Under the pieces are notes generated by a model, which did not search any database, had not been told where the DNA came from, and saw only the letters and a list, made by a program, of their open reading frames with translations. Below, one piece after another: positions 46,770 to 60,400 of a DNA stretch of 64,000 bases. Position 1 is the stretch's first letter. Each line of letters begins with the position of its first letter. Location: assembly GCA_013398275.1 (NCBI GenBank), contig VZSE01006029.1, positions 558,001 through 622,000 of the forward strand, read 5' to 3'. Made by a program: the position numbers and the translations under genes. The stretch is from Promerops cafer. Lineage: Eukaryota; Chordata; Aves; Passeriformes; Nectariniidae.

Positions 46770-48568
46770 TAGTCAAACAGTCTATTCTGGGGTAAAAAAA
46801 GTGAATAGAGCAATTCTTCTGCCCCAGGCTGCATGATTCCTAAGTTGGAATTAAAGGGGAAAAGATGCCTTCGTTAAGAACATACACCCTATGAAGACCA
46901 ATACCCTTGATATTCTGAGGTGTACATATCAACCTCATAAAGCACCAGCCTTGTGATGTGGTGGTGTTGGACACAGATGTTTTTGTTTAGAGTAAGAAAT
47001 GGTCTAATAGTATTTCACTAAAACACCCACAACAGTCCCTGAGTATCTGCTAAGATAACCAGCAGTGAGAAACATAATGATTGTGAATATTGGAGTATTT
47101 TTTTTTTTAATAGTACCACCCCCATGGTAAAAGTGTTGTTAATTACCATAGCAGTGTATGGTATAGGAAAAATACAACTACAACCACAACCACAGCCAAC
47201 CACAATGGTACATAATTACCTGTTCACATGATTTATACACACAAACTCTTTGGAGCATTACCTAATGCAAAGTCTTGGGACCACCTCCTCCACTGACCAC
47301 TGTGCGGTACCGAGGCCTGGCATCCTTAAACATCAGTCTTAAAATGCCTAAGCCACACGAGGGCAGATGTAACAGCAGACTGAGACAGGTGTGAGGAGGT
47401 CCCAAGTGTCAGGCATCCAAATGTGTTTGACTTGGAGAATACATTTTTGCTCAGCTATCACTGTCCTCCTTTCTGCAAATGCGACCCTTTAAATGACCCC
47501 CTTTTCTTGAATATATCTTCCTGTGTCTTCTCCTTCCTTTCTTCTACTAATTATTCTCCCCTCCTCTTCAGCCCTTTGCCCTTGCCTTTCCCACATGCTG
47601 TTAAGCCTGAAATTTAAAGCAAAAAAGTAGTCCTACTTAGTGCAGCTTAAGTTAGCAGAGAGAAGGGAACAGTCCTTTTTCTACATTTTCTCTGCTCTTG
47701 AGACAATTAGCATCAGAGAAGGTTGGTTGGGAGCAGGTGGCTGAGTCCCACCTAAGAGATTCATAGGGACTCAGTCAAAATTTTACATGGAATCAGTAAT
47801 ACATTAATATAATATAATATTACAATATTACATTAATGCAGTATGATAGCAAGATCAGCAAACCAGCAGGATCTTTCCTAGTGGGCAGAATGGAAATGTT
47901 TAAAGGCAGGTTTAAAGGATGACGGGTCTTTATTTCAAGACCAGTGGAAAACACTAAACAGAGCATGTTTTCAGAACCAGTAGTTTCACATGGAGAAAGA
48001 AGGAAAAATCATTGTTCATCAAGGGAGTGCCCTCTGTGAAATTCCTAATGATGGCAAGAGCAGAAAAGAGAGAGGAGAGCAGATTCTGTATAAGAAATTG
48101 GATTTTAAATAAAAGTAAAGATGCTTCTAAAAAATGCTTAGAGAGAATAGAGGTCAAAGCATCCATGATCCTGCTGTGAGCTTTCTTAAATTTTACTAAA
48201 AGTAGGCCAACTTTGTTCATAATCTGTATCTACATAAAGTCATTCATGGAAATTGAACAAGCAGTTACTTCACTGTAGTGCCAATCTATATTCACACACT
48301 TAATACTACCAACCCCCAAAATTTTCAAATTTTATCATATTTTATCACATCAAATTTAATCACATTATCATTTGGAAGCCACACAACCTAGACAAATTTT
48401 TAAGACCACATCTCTGACATTAATGTTTATTGTAAAAACTCGGACACTCCAGTCAAAGGTCTACACCTGGCAGGAGGCACTTAAGAAACACATCACAAGA
48501 CAATGATTTCTGATGCAGAAAGCTTTTCAGCATGATGGGATTTGCTGTATTAACCTTTGAAACAGAGG

Positions 48569-48598
48569 TTGGATTCACTCAGAAAAGAGTGAATCCAA
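48569..48598. repeat. Perfect 12-bp inverted repeat, 6-base loop
   Basis: TTGGATTCACTC (48569-48580), loop AGAAAA, GAGTGAATCCAA (48587-48598). This is the longest perfect hairpin stem noticed outside the AT palindromes, and it has mixed base composition. The stem is too short for a microRNA precursor. Confidence 0.92.
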
Positions 48599-49946
48599 AA
48601 ATATCACTGCAAAGCTACTACTTTGCTGTGGTAGTCAAGGACAAACTCAAAGAAAGCAAAATGTTCCTTTTCTGTATGGTGAGCAGGCAACCAGATCACA
48701 AAAGTATCAGCATACTGCACTCTGAAGAGCAAAAAACTAGCTAGGTAAAGAGGGGGGAATAGAATTAATGCCAAAGTTTACAGAACAAAATATTTATTTA
48801 CAGCATCCAGAGAATCAACATATTTTCATTTAGAGGCAGAGGAAGGTCTGAATATGTAATGGGTATAAAACCACTTAGCTAGAAGGTCTGAAGTATTTTA
48901 CAGGATCCTCATGTAACCTAAGAGACAAATTTATTCAACTTATACTTTAGAGAGACGTAAGAGGTCTCACTCTCACACAGTAAGTGCTCAAATCACAACA
49001 AACTTGTGCTTTGGCAGCTTTTCAACAAAAGTTGAGCATTTCTTGATACTTCCTGGGAACATGTTATTTACTTGCAATCTATCACAATTCAGTTTACCAA
49101 TGGTATCTTGAGAAGTTTTCTGCTTCATCCTTTAAGTAGTTTTGTCACTGAACGTAATAAGCATCATAGAGTAGGATTTTGAACACTTCTGCTCTTACAT
49201 TTTGATAGAAAGCACCTTTCTGTGGCAAAACCACAGATAATAAATCACTGAAATACTAAATTATGTTGATAGCACATCTGTTTAACAGTATGCAGTGTCA
49301 CACAGTGTGCTGCTGTGCCTCTGGAAGAGGCTTTCACATCTGTTAAAGGACCTTTGCACACATGCGCATGAATTCACATTTCATGTTCCAGGTTTTTTTC
49401 TGAAATCATACCTGTACAAAAAGATCCAAGATCTTAGGAACAAGTATGACTGGGATAGAGTATAGCAAATTCAAAGAGTAAAGACACAGTTTTCTTTTTT
49501 TTTTCTTCTCCCACTCAATAGGTGAAATCAGCAGGAAATCAGGGGAAAGTCCAATGATGGGAGTTTAAAAGGAGTTCATTATAGACCAGAAATGACATTA
49601 CAGGAGACAGAGAGGGAAGCAGAGGGAATCCAGAAAACACAGATATCAGTCAAGAGGAAAAAGTATTGGTCGTATCAACGACATGTTAAACTAGAACTCA
49701 CAGAAACCTCTTGTTGATTCTGAGCCATTGGTACTATGTCATTCCATAACCTTGATCATATAATTCTACCACTTTTCATCTCAACTCTAGACACATTAGA
49801 TGGGGACTAACACTTTCCTAAGTACCCAACAACAACACTGCCAGGATAATGGCAATAATTACTAGATATATCTAAGCACTCAGAAGGACCCCGTTCCCAA
49901 AGTCAGAGTCATGGGCAGAATACTAAAACCTGAGAGTGGCACTAAG

Positions 49947-49964
49947 AAAAAAAAAAAAAAAAAA
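49947..49964. repeat. Poly-A run (A18)
   Basis: Eighteen consecutive A bases. No retroposed body was recognised immediately upstream on the plus strand. Confidence 0.85.
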
Positions 49965-50021
49965 TAGTAGTACAGGTCTCAGCAGAAGCCACAACAAATA
50001 AATAAAACTTACTTTATCCAT

Positions 50022-50049
50022 TCAATCAATCAATCAATCAATCAATCAA
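50022..50049. repeat. (TCAA)7 tetranucleotide microsatellite
   Basis: Seven perfect TCAA units, followed by CTAATTTG. Good candidate for a length-polymorphic marker. Confidence 0.93.
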
Positions 50050-53000
50050 CTAATTTGCAAATATATCCCCTTAAGAATTGTCAGGTTTTTTTCCTGAACT
50101 ATATTAACAAGCCCAATGACATTCTACTTAGACAATGTATTTTTTATTCCTTTCATTAGACCATTTTTTACAACTTAAAATTCTTCTGAGAGTCACCCAT
50201 ACTCAGATGAAGCAGTTGTTTCGTTAGGTTTTGACAAGAAAGCTCCAATACTTAATGTGTAATCAGTCACAATTTAACTCTTTAGAAGTCTTAATAACAA
50301 ATTTACACCCTACTAACCATGACAAAGAATAACAGGACTGCCTTGTTACCTTCTCACTTTACATAATCACTAAACAAAAGTACAGGCACATACAATGTAT
50401 TCTGACTCACTGCATATCATCAACCTAAAACGTATGGAAAGGGAAGGGGAAAACTACCAGCACAGGACTTGTCATGCCAACAGGTTTAAAAGGAGGTTGG
50501 CCAAGAGTATTCCAGATGGCTGAGTTTTATAACTGTTCACAGAGTGAAATGGGCAGTTGCTGTGAGTGATGTCCCACATTAGTAAATGTTGGTCTTTCTC
50601 ATCACATAAATCGTAAGTTATCTGTCTTCCTGATGCTATCAGTCCTCTCAAGATGCCTCAACCATGACAAGAAATAATGAGAGATTAATTGAACTGTTAA
50701 CCTTTTCTGTAGTACTAGCCACTGGGAGAGGGAAAGACGGTCCTTCATGGAGAATCTTGTCACCACACCACACCTTGGAGAACAAATGCTCTGAATTAGC
50801 CCAGGACTCTAAAGAATGTATAGAATTAGCAAGAATGACAATTTAGATAATTTTATAAAAGAGGATTTAGGCTGCTGCAATTACAGCTCATGCATAAAAT
50901 GATCCACAGCTTTGAAGGGTATAAATGATGACAAATTTATTAAAGTTGAAGGTATGCCTTAGGCATCTGATAAGTTTCCAGCCCATGCAATATTTTCCAG
51001 GAATAAACATATGCTGCAGCTGGCAGGGACACAAGTAAAACAACAAGGCAAAGCTACTGGAATATATCGAATACTCAAAAAATCACACACAGCAATATTG
51101 GCTGAGATTGCGAATAAACTGTTTCTGTTCCTTGTAAAGAAGAATACTTAAATAAAATAATGTATCACCTTATCCATTTGTACTCATTACTAGAAGAAAT
51201 AAGCTTGTGTGTGCAGTAGAAGCAACACAGCAAACAGTGCCATGCAGCAGAAGCAGGTGTAGCATGTGGGGGCTTACTTTGAACTAGTCTGGTATCATGG
51301 AATGAATGCTCCTGGTTTATTTTCATTTTAAGGAACCCTAGTTCATGTAATCCATGACAGAAAGCAAGTGCAGTCAGAGGAGACAATCAGGATATTCCCT
51401 CCAGAAGTGCTAATGCTAGTATTGACAAAAAGTTTTCTTTCAATGAAAAAGAAAGAAGTGTAATACATAGTTAATCAGTGGGCTTTTGTTCCCATAAGAA
51501 TGAATTAGATTCGCAAAAAGAAACCCCAAAATTATAGTTCAATACCACACACATGAAAATCCATATTTTTATGCACATAAGTCTGTACAGGTTGGCTTCA
51601 GTGGGTCTATTATGAGTTGCCATTTCAGCAAAACAATTAGAATGTGTCTTCACAGTTACCTGCAGATACCTCCATTCATGCTTTCAGTTGAGTCACCTGA
51701 GCACAAGGACCTGAAAGACTGGTCCTACAAAGCAATGCAAAATCACATGCTGATATGTCTACATGAATTTAGTACTACATATCACTCATGTTTCTCCAGT
51801 TCACTATGCCAGGACTGTCTGCACTTGACTGGATAAACATGCCCTTTGCTGTCAAAAGGGCAACGCTTGGCTAAATGGATGGTTTAAGATTCATACCTTA
51901 AACAGTTCCGAGAACTGTAAGCCAAGCAAAATGTAGGGGGAACTATGGAACAAAGAGTTCATCATAAATTGATGACACAAAATAATTACTGCTTTAAAGA
52001 CTTGATAGTTCTAGAAATAAATTTCACATATGTAAAAAATACAATCACTTGCATTCACATATTTTCTCTGTCTCTGTTTAGCTGGAATTCAAAATTTGGT
52101 ATAAAATCCTGATACAAATAGCTCCTTGCTATTTGCAGATGAGTAATTTGAGCCAGTCTCTTCTGGGATCACGCAATGATGCATTCAAATGATGCAACAT
52201 ATGAAAAAATTACAGAAACTACCTTACCAGAATACCCACTTTTCATAGGGTAGTAAGTGTAGCAAGGGAAATTACGTGGGTTTTTCCTACTTGAAAAAGA
52301 CCCTGAATCTATGTCTTCTTAATTGTGAAATGTGTGAAGAGTTTTCAGAAATGACACTATTCTCTAATGCTCCTGTCCATTAATGGAGCACATTCATTGT
52401 ACTCATTAAGATGGTGAAGAATCATTAGACTGGTGGGAATGAGGGAAAGAAAATTGAAACATTCCCTGCTAAGAAACTAATTTAACAAAAAATGACAGGA
52501 AGTCAGTGGAATTGAAAAGCAGGAGATGTTAGAATTAGGTCTACTCATCTGAGTCAAATTTAATGCCATCAACAAGGACTGCTTTGAAGAAACTCATCCT
52601 GGCCCTCCTGCTCTCTGTATTTTTCCACAGAGTACTCCCTATTCATTCTACTGTCTTCTGACAGAATGTCTGTGCCCCTACTATATCCTTTGTAATGTTT
52701 TCTGAAACAGGGACTGAACCCTTCAACAGTGCTAGTGTGTTCGTACTGCACTGCCTCAGAAGGCTTTAAAAGGCTAAAGCTACACTGTGTTATATTCTGG
52801 AGATAGAAATGAATTGAAATCCTTTCAGTTCACCAATGCATATGAAAGGCTGTTGATCTATCAGGGCTTGGAATGCACACCCAAGAGGCACAGATAGCAG
52901 GAACATATGCAGCAGTGTTAGAAGGGAAACACTTATCCCTTATCCATTTTTTTTTATTTTTTAATTTTTTTTTAATTTCAGAATGTTCCATATCGCTACT

Positions 53001-53984
53001 GGAAGGACTTGTGCCCATCCTAGTACTTTGGAAAAACACAGGGATAGCAAATGCTCTACTAGTGGTCATCTAGCAGCCTGGGAATTAGCCTGGGATATGA
53101 GAGCTGAACTCATATTTGGATTTGACCTGATTCAGATTCAAGAATTAGATCTTGCTGTTCTGAATCCACAGGAACTGTCCTAATACAGACGAAATACATC
53201 TGTGGTATGGCACAATAACTTTTTTTTTTTTTAAGTGGAAAAGATAAGACATAAAGAGTGTTCTAAGTTTTTAGTCTGGAGTGGTGGGTTTCATACAGAA
53301 TACTAGATACTGATATTTTTTCCCTAGTCCTAGTTCCTAGTACTGAGAATCAGATCCTCACATCCTGGCTCAATTTTCCAGGCTCCAAGTATTTATGGGG
53401 TCTTGGGCTTCTCTGCTTTTGAGGGAAATTCTAAAAAAATAAATTAAAGAAAAAAGAAAGAAAAGCTCACTTTTGGAATGCAGTATGTTTTTTCCCAAAA
53501 TGGAAAACAGAAAGGAAAGCAGCTCCTATCAAAAGGGAAAGCCATTATCATAAGATTCCTCACTAGCCACGGTCTATGGCAAAACAGTAAATAGAAATTA
53601 TTTCCAAAACAAAGTCTGCAGCAGTCTCAAGTCTTCTAAAGTGGTCAGGTGGTTGGTTTGACTGAGTTTCGCTGTTTCATAATTTTGCAGCCCAAATTGT
53701 TACTACAGAAGTGAACTATTAGACTGAATGCACCTATGGGACAGCCCCCACCACAAGACAAGGACACAACTACTAGAATTACATTTTTCACATCATTAGA
53801 GATAGTGGCCCAAAAATGAGCTCAAGACCCCAATTTCCAAAGTTTAGTTTCTAACTCGGAACCTTGGTGCTGCTTTATCCTGTTTCTAGTATTAACCTGC
53901 AGTCATATGATCTGAATCAAAACACAGCAGAACAGGGACAAGAGAACTAATCTTCCATTCACTGGTTTGCTATTTTAAATCCAA

Positions 53985-54480
53985 GAATGACAGCAGCAGT
54001 AGCTGTGGAGCTGGAGGTGTGGGGAATCAGCCCAGGGAGAACAGCGTTAGCATTGGCTTTAGCGTGCAGGCTGCCGGGAGCAGAGGATTCAATACGTGGG
54101 TTTGAGCAACCAGGGTGTTTGGGGAAGGGAAATCAGGCAGGTGGCGAACAGGAAAGCTGGATCAGTAAGTGGAAAAAAGCTGCCAGGGGAATCATTAGGA
54201 GCAGTTGCCTGGCCAGGTCCCATTTAGAAGCAGCAGCTGTGCCAGCCTGATGAGGGGAGGGGATCTGCTCCACGCCAGATGTGCACAGCGTGAGCACGCT
54301 GCGCTGGCTGCCAGACACGGGCAGGAATAAAGACAGAAGCTGTAGGGAGGGTGATATGGAGAAGGAGGGCAGCAGCTGCCAGGCTACTCCACGAGGCAGA
54401 TGCTGTGCACAGAACGGCGTGTACCACTGCTGCAGCCCTGTGATCTCTGAGCAGCTCCTGCCTAGGAGTAAGGGGTTAAA
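53985..54480. other. GC- and CpG-enriched island in intron 1, function unknown
   Basis: Seen: about 500 bases in which G+C is clearly above half and about 13 CpG dinucleotides occur. The flanking kilobases are AT-rich and nearly free of CpG. CpGs cluster at 54275-54315 (CCACGCC, CAGCGTGAGCACGCTGCGC). An AATAAA lies at 54327-54332. A 142-codon minus-strand frame (54133-54561) and an 87-codon plus-strand frame overlap here but show no motif; high GC lengthens chance frames. Possible readings: a solo LTR of an endogenous retrovirus, another old repeat, an alternative promoter/first exon, or a young insertion not yet depleted of CpG. I could not find terminal TG...CA ends with a target-site duplication. 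Small and borderline by CpG-island criteria. Confidence 0.55.
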
Positions 54481-57400
54481 TAAATGTCCAGGGGAAAAAT
54501 ATTTCAGAGGCTGTAGGTGCTGATTAGGCTGATTCCACGCCTTTGTGATAGCTTCCCGCAATCAAGATGAGCTGATATTTTCTGCTTGAACTACAGCTTA
54601 ATTTTATCACTGTAGAATACCTAAGAATTATTTCTTGACTAGGCACTGGTTTAAAACTTCAGTGAAGGATATTAGATTTTGTTCTGCCAACTACCTTACA
54701 AAGTCTGATTTTTCTCTTCATCAGCTCAAATGTAATTCATGAATTCACTCAGAATGGACATGTCTGACTCCTTCTGAGGCTGAGCTGTGATGAACACCAC
54801 AGAACCCAACAGACCAAAAGGCTCAAGACAGTGCCTTGGGACTATAAACATTTATTTCAACTTCCTCTCTTGGTGATATGTGTTGTCCCTACTCTGCATT
54901 CTCATTTCTTTGGCCATCTTTTGAAACTCTTGTACCATATGGTAGAGATTATATTTCTGACCATATGGGGAGGTCTGAGCTTTAGCTGGAATAGTAGAAT
55001 GCAACAAAATGTTCTGTCTCTCCTCCTTCACTGCAAAACTTCATTATTTCATACTTAATTTTCTGCATTTTTCATTAAGTTCTTGTTTTGCCCTACTTTC
55101 AACCATTGTATCAGCAAAATACTCCTTGTCTGTTTAGGAAGGCCTCAATTCTTTTTAAATTGTAGTTTTTTATACCTAAATCTTTCAAGCAGAATTCTGA
55201 CACCCCATTCCCCTATTGTTGCTCCTGGCATACAAGAGTACAAGCCTCTGAACTGAGCTAAACTAAACCAGCATTTTCTGTACTTCTACTTACATTACAA
55301 TTCATCAAAGGGAGCATATCTGGTTTATGGAGCTTCTTGTGCCTGTTCAAAAGACACAATATAAATAAATATCTGTTTTTATTTCTCTCAAGAGATCTAA
55401 GCCAACTGCTATAATATATAAAGAAAATAGGAGCATGTTTAATGCAACAGAAAATTCTATCAGTAACATTGTACAATGAGAAGGATGAGACAAATAATTC
55501 ATAGTGATTATACTATTATAGAAGTTTAATCTGTCTGTTGTTTAAGGCACCTATGCCAGGAGAGTCTTTTAAATGCATACAGCATTCAATGTTTATGCCA
55601 TTTTTAAATGTCTAAAGGGATAAAAACAGGCACATGCTAATACTTCCTAGTTATTATTCATGGATTGAGTTATATCGTAACTGATCAGAGAGGTCATATA
55701 ACATACATTTTGAATCTGGATAGAAGTTGCATGGAACAACATTTTAAAGCAAAAAGATGCACATGCAAATGCAAAATATGTTCTGCTAAACTGGGTACTT
55801 TGATAGAATTTCTTTTTAGTCCAGTAAAAATATAAAAATAATATAAGTAACATTAAAAATATTATTTTTTATTTTAAAATGTTTTAAAAAATGGAGGAAA
55901 AAAAAGCATTGCAGTAAGTTTTCTTAGAATATTTTTACACAGTTTTAAAGAAATATTATATTGTTAAAATACTATGGACTATTTGTATTTATGCAGACTA
56001 ACACTCTAGTCATCCACAATTTAGATAAAAAAATATAAAAAAATATTATTTCCTGCTATATTATTGCGCTTATTATTATTGTTCTTGCAAACACCTCAGA
56101 ATAGTTCTATAAGCACCTTATGTTCCAAACTCAGATCTTTAGTACAGCTTCAATTTTGTCTTCGATTTAAATAAAATCAGTTCTTGAGCTTATAGTCTGA
56201 ATTGCTAGAATGAAATAGAAAACACCAGACTGTGGTCTCAGCTCATGACACCTGAGTAAATAGTCCTGTGTGAGCTTGCAGTCTGAATGAACAACAGCAT
56301 TCACAAACTTCTCACTTTCACATGGCTACGACAAAGCTGGTGAGAAATGATGAAGGCGGATCATGGGCTATTAGTCAAAAAAGAAGTCTGCTTTTCTAGC
56401 TAGTAAGTCATTCTTTAACTGCTTACTCCACACTGTTAAAACCCTCACATGATGTTCTGTAGAACATCAACCCTCTCTGACTGATTCACTGCCTTCCTTT
56501 CTCCCTCCTACTCCATACATAATTTGAAGCAGACAATGAAATACTATAAAATGCTTGCTTGAAGCTGATGCGTGTAGCACAGAGCCTGTCATCAAAACCA
56601 GAGGACAGGATTCCAAGTTGCAACATTAAGACAGCTTAAAAGCAGCATCAGTATTGAGTTCATCATTAAAAGATGATTTTGGAATTCCCAGTATGAGACA
56701 ATATTTAAGAACAATATCCACTGAAATTAGTATTTATATATGTGATAATAGTTATAATATTCTTTTACAGAACTTAGCCTCTACTTAAAAACTACTGTGG
56801 GGGTGCAAGTATATATATTTAACTATAAACATATGATAGAAAGATGTCCAAAACATTTGGACAATCTAGGCCTGATATAGACAATATTTATTCAGATGCT
56901 TAACCACGTGTAAAGAGTACAAATGGACTCAATTTTTCCTCTTTGCCTTTATTTACATATAAGACTTGATCACACAGACTGCAACTCAAAAGGAATTTTG
57001 TTCACCAAGATATACACTGTAAGTGTAAGTAAGCGCAATGCACTTAAAAAGTATTTTCAAGCTTAAAACATTGCTTCAGCTGTGACATGCACCACAGAAA
57101 GGGGAATTGCTGCTTGAACTGGGGAACTGAGACAAGCCACTGGACCAGAAACTGTAAAATGAAAGAAGAAAGTAGTGCAAACCTTTCTCTGCCTTTATTT
57201 ATCAAGATGAGATGGAAATAGCCTTGTTCCAGAGATATTTGCATAAAGTATCTTCACCATTTCATTCCAAATCTAAGGAGGACTAATATAAAAGCTTACT
57301 CACTTTGCAAGAATCCCTCCCACTAGAGAGGTAAAGATGATACTATATTGCAATTGTCTTAGATAATTCTGCCAATTATAATTTCAAAATAATGTTCTAC

Positions 57401-60400
57401 TTTGTTCTGAGAAGCTCATACTGCTTTAGTCAAATTGTGATCAATGACATTCCTGTGATGAATTTCTCCTCCAAAACAGCAGATTTTTATCTATTTGACC
57501 ACCATCACACATACAGAAACAGCTAACTGAGGAGTCTGTGTGAAAGAGGGAATGCAGAAACACAACACCTGTACTCCAGGCTACTTCATCCAGCACTTGA
57601 ATTAACACACACCCTCAAAGTTGCTCAGTTTCCTATTTTACACATTGTTTATATCTTGCTTTCTGCAAATAATGAGAGACTTCTGTGGAATTAACCCCAT
57701 GACACACTTAAGTCTGACTTGCCAGTCTGACTTAGCTTTTCTTCTGCATTCTGCCACGAGCCCTTACAAAAAGGAGTCAATCAGAGAAGTACCTGAAGCA
57801 CAAGACTCAGAAATATTGGCATCACACAAAATTCCCTTAGCTTTAATTATTCATTGGACTACAGTACGCATTCCAAACTCATTTTCTGGAAGTATCTCAT
57901 TATCCACCCTTTACAAGAAAGAATACTTCCCTTGGTCCCAACACCTTCTGCCATAAAAGACAGCCATGTAACTACACCTTCTGAACTCATGTTGTGTCTC
58001 ACCTCAGTTGAATACAGTGAGATGGTAAATATACACTTTATCTGTATCTCCTTAAACTCAAAACCCTTTGCATCAGCCCAACAGGAACTGCAATGAAAGA
58101 GATCTTATTTTTTTAAGCTACCCAAGCCACTGGTAAATGTCTGGGTTTTTTTTTTTCCAAAAGTTTCCTAAATACCCATAAGAGCCTGGTTTGGAAAATT
58201 TTGCAGGAAATACAAAGATTAATTTAGTTTTCCTTTTTCTTCTCCTTCTCACCCTTTGCCTAAGAGCTGTCTTGGTAGTTCTCCTCATTTGAACAGTAAA
58301 TTAGTACATATGTTTATTCCCTCTTGTATACTTAAAGCATTTTATAGTTCCTAATTTCCTAGTTATAAGATTATACCCTCTGATTTCCATGGCTCCCTGC
58401 CAAATATAACAGTTCATTCTGTATTATTGGAAACATATGCAGAAGCTTCAGCAAGCCTGATTTCCCCTCCGCCTTTTATTTCTTTCACCAACATTCTTTC
58501 TGAACAGACCAATGCCTCTTTTTACATTTATTTCTTTTCTTCATGGACTCACTGCAGTCACACCATCCCTTGCAACATTAAGTGCTTCAGACACTGCTCA
58601 CCAGACATTTAGTAAAGATGGGAAGCAGTAAACTTCTTCTCTGAGCAGAAGTAATTTGTGCAGATGGAGTTCCATGAGAGTTCAGCTGCCCTAGAGGTGT
58701 TGTGGGCTCACCTAAAGGAGGAGGCTTTGGACTCCAAGTTCCCCCAGCCTGTGAAAGGCACTGCAATATCTGAGGATCTGCAGATGGGGCAGACTGATGA
58801 AGCAGCTGTATCCAGCAAAAGCAGCTGCCATGGTTATACTCCAACACTGCTCCACTTAAGCCCAGCTGAGAAACTGTTTGCATTGGGTTTTGTCTTGTGC
58901 ATCACCCTTGCTAACAAATTTCTGAATCTATTAATGCAGTGATAATACATCATCTAACTCATGTCTATCAGAAACATTTTAAAGATTTCACACAGCTCAC
59001 AAAAATCCTTTCTGAAATTGTTCCCACTAAAATCCTACAGGGAACACTACAATTTTGACTCAAAGGACAGTTGAACATGTCCTCTGTGCTTAGTGTCCTT
59101 AGCCTTTTCAAAAGCCTCTGCCTCCATCTGCATAAACATATCCTAGTCTGCCTTTTTATTCTGCCCTCAGAGATCTGTAGTAGTTCCCTGTGATTGCTCT
59201 TATGCCTTTCCTGTGCTCACTTCAATCAAAGCTGTCTCTGCACTGGTAGCCAAACCACATGTCATTTCATCCTTCCATCAGTGATCTCCTTTATCTCCCA
59301 TAGTGGTGCTGCATTCCATTTTAAAGTGTCTGCGACCCCGTTAGTCTGCACAGGGGAGAAGAAAGGCACATAACGTGTAATCTTGGAGAAAGGGATAAAA
59401 AAGAGGAGACAGAGTGAGGAAAGGATTAAGTTTGAGACTTTCTACTTTATCTAGTGAGGCAAAGCCTCCGCCACCTGCAGAGAAAGCCTGCCCATGGAAG
59501 GAGGCTTGTGTCCACTCAAGACAATTGTCCACCTTCCCATTCCACTCTGAAGGTCACCACAAAGGCACAGGCATGCTTTTGAAATGCAATTCACACCAGA
59601 AGTAATACTAGGAAGAAAAACAGAGGTAAAACTGTTCTGGGCCACGTAATTATAACAAAAGCATCTGCTGGTTATTTTTTCCTTAAGCCAGACATATTAA
59701 TGGGACATTTTACCATGATGCCTCCACTAGCTTCAGCAGCTACAAGAGGGACCCTGAAGAAACATCTGCCTTTTCACTGACCACGCAGTGATTTGTCCAT
59801 GTTTCCTTTCACAGTTCCCTGACATGCTTCATTTGTATCTTTCAGATGGCTGAAAACTTTACAGAATATATTTTGTTTAACTAAGTTATACCCAGTTAAA
59901 ACTCCAGGTAATTGACAATTACTTTGTGCAGAACTAACAATGTGACCTGGTTTGAGCTCCCCAGCTCACTGTCACACTCAACTGCCTGCTAAAGCCCCAC
60001 ACCCACAGCTGACCTGCACCCTCACCTGCCCTGCACTTGCATCTGGTGTGGCCACGGAGCCCTGACCCCAGCAGTACAAACACACCTCCTGGAAAGCAGT
60101 TCATGCTTCCCCTAATGCAAAACATTCTTCCTATGCCACGCAGATAAAGTCTAACAGCCAATGAGGTAACAGGGAATAAACATCACTTGTGGCCATTTAT
60201 CCATTTATGGGGGTTTTATTATAACTGACTTTCATCTCTGATGTGATCAAGATGAGCTGTGTTTTGAGATATACCCCAGAAGGTCTCGACTGTCACACTC
60301 CAGTCCAGCTTCAGCAGCAAGTATCCTCAAAAACTACAACACATATTTTAATTATGTTTTGAAGCAGAGACTGAATAAAAAGCATGCTTGCTATACTTTA

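Larger units (their letters stand above)
46770..53984. other. Intron 1, no gene seen
   Basis: AT-rich intronic sequence. It includes a perfect 12-bp inverted repeat (48569-48598), A18 (49947-49964), (TCAA)7 (50022-50049), a T-rich tract ending TTTCAG (52946-52981) and T12 near 53219-53232. No exon recognised. Confidence 0.65.

Noticed and set aside
48569..48598. MicroRNA precursor hairpin
   Set aside because: The stem is only 12 bp with no extended pairing on either side, well short of a normal precursor.
52946..52981. Plus-strand T-rich tract ending in TTTCAG, resembling a strong splice acceptor
   Set aside because: No coding segment or donor with recognisable content follows; T-rich tracts ending in CAG are common in AT-rich DNA.
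54133..54561. Longest open frame in the window outside the exon (142 codons, minus strand)
   Set aside because: It falls on the GC-rich island, where stop codons are rare in every frame. It has no recognisable domain, runs over an opposite-strand frame and lacks paired splice signals. Treated as chance.
58587..58942. Overlapping 98-codon and 94-codon frames in a moderately GC-rich stretch
   Set aside because: Frames on both strands with no family features; best explained by base composition.
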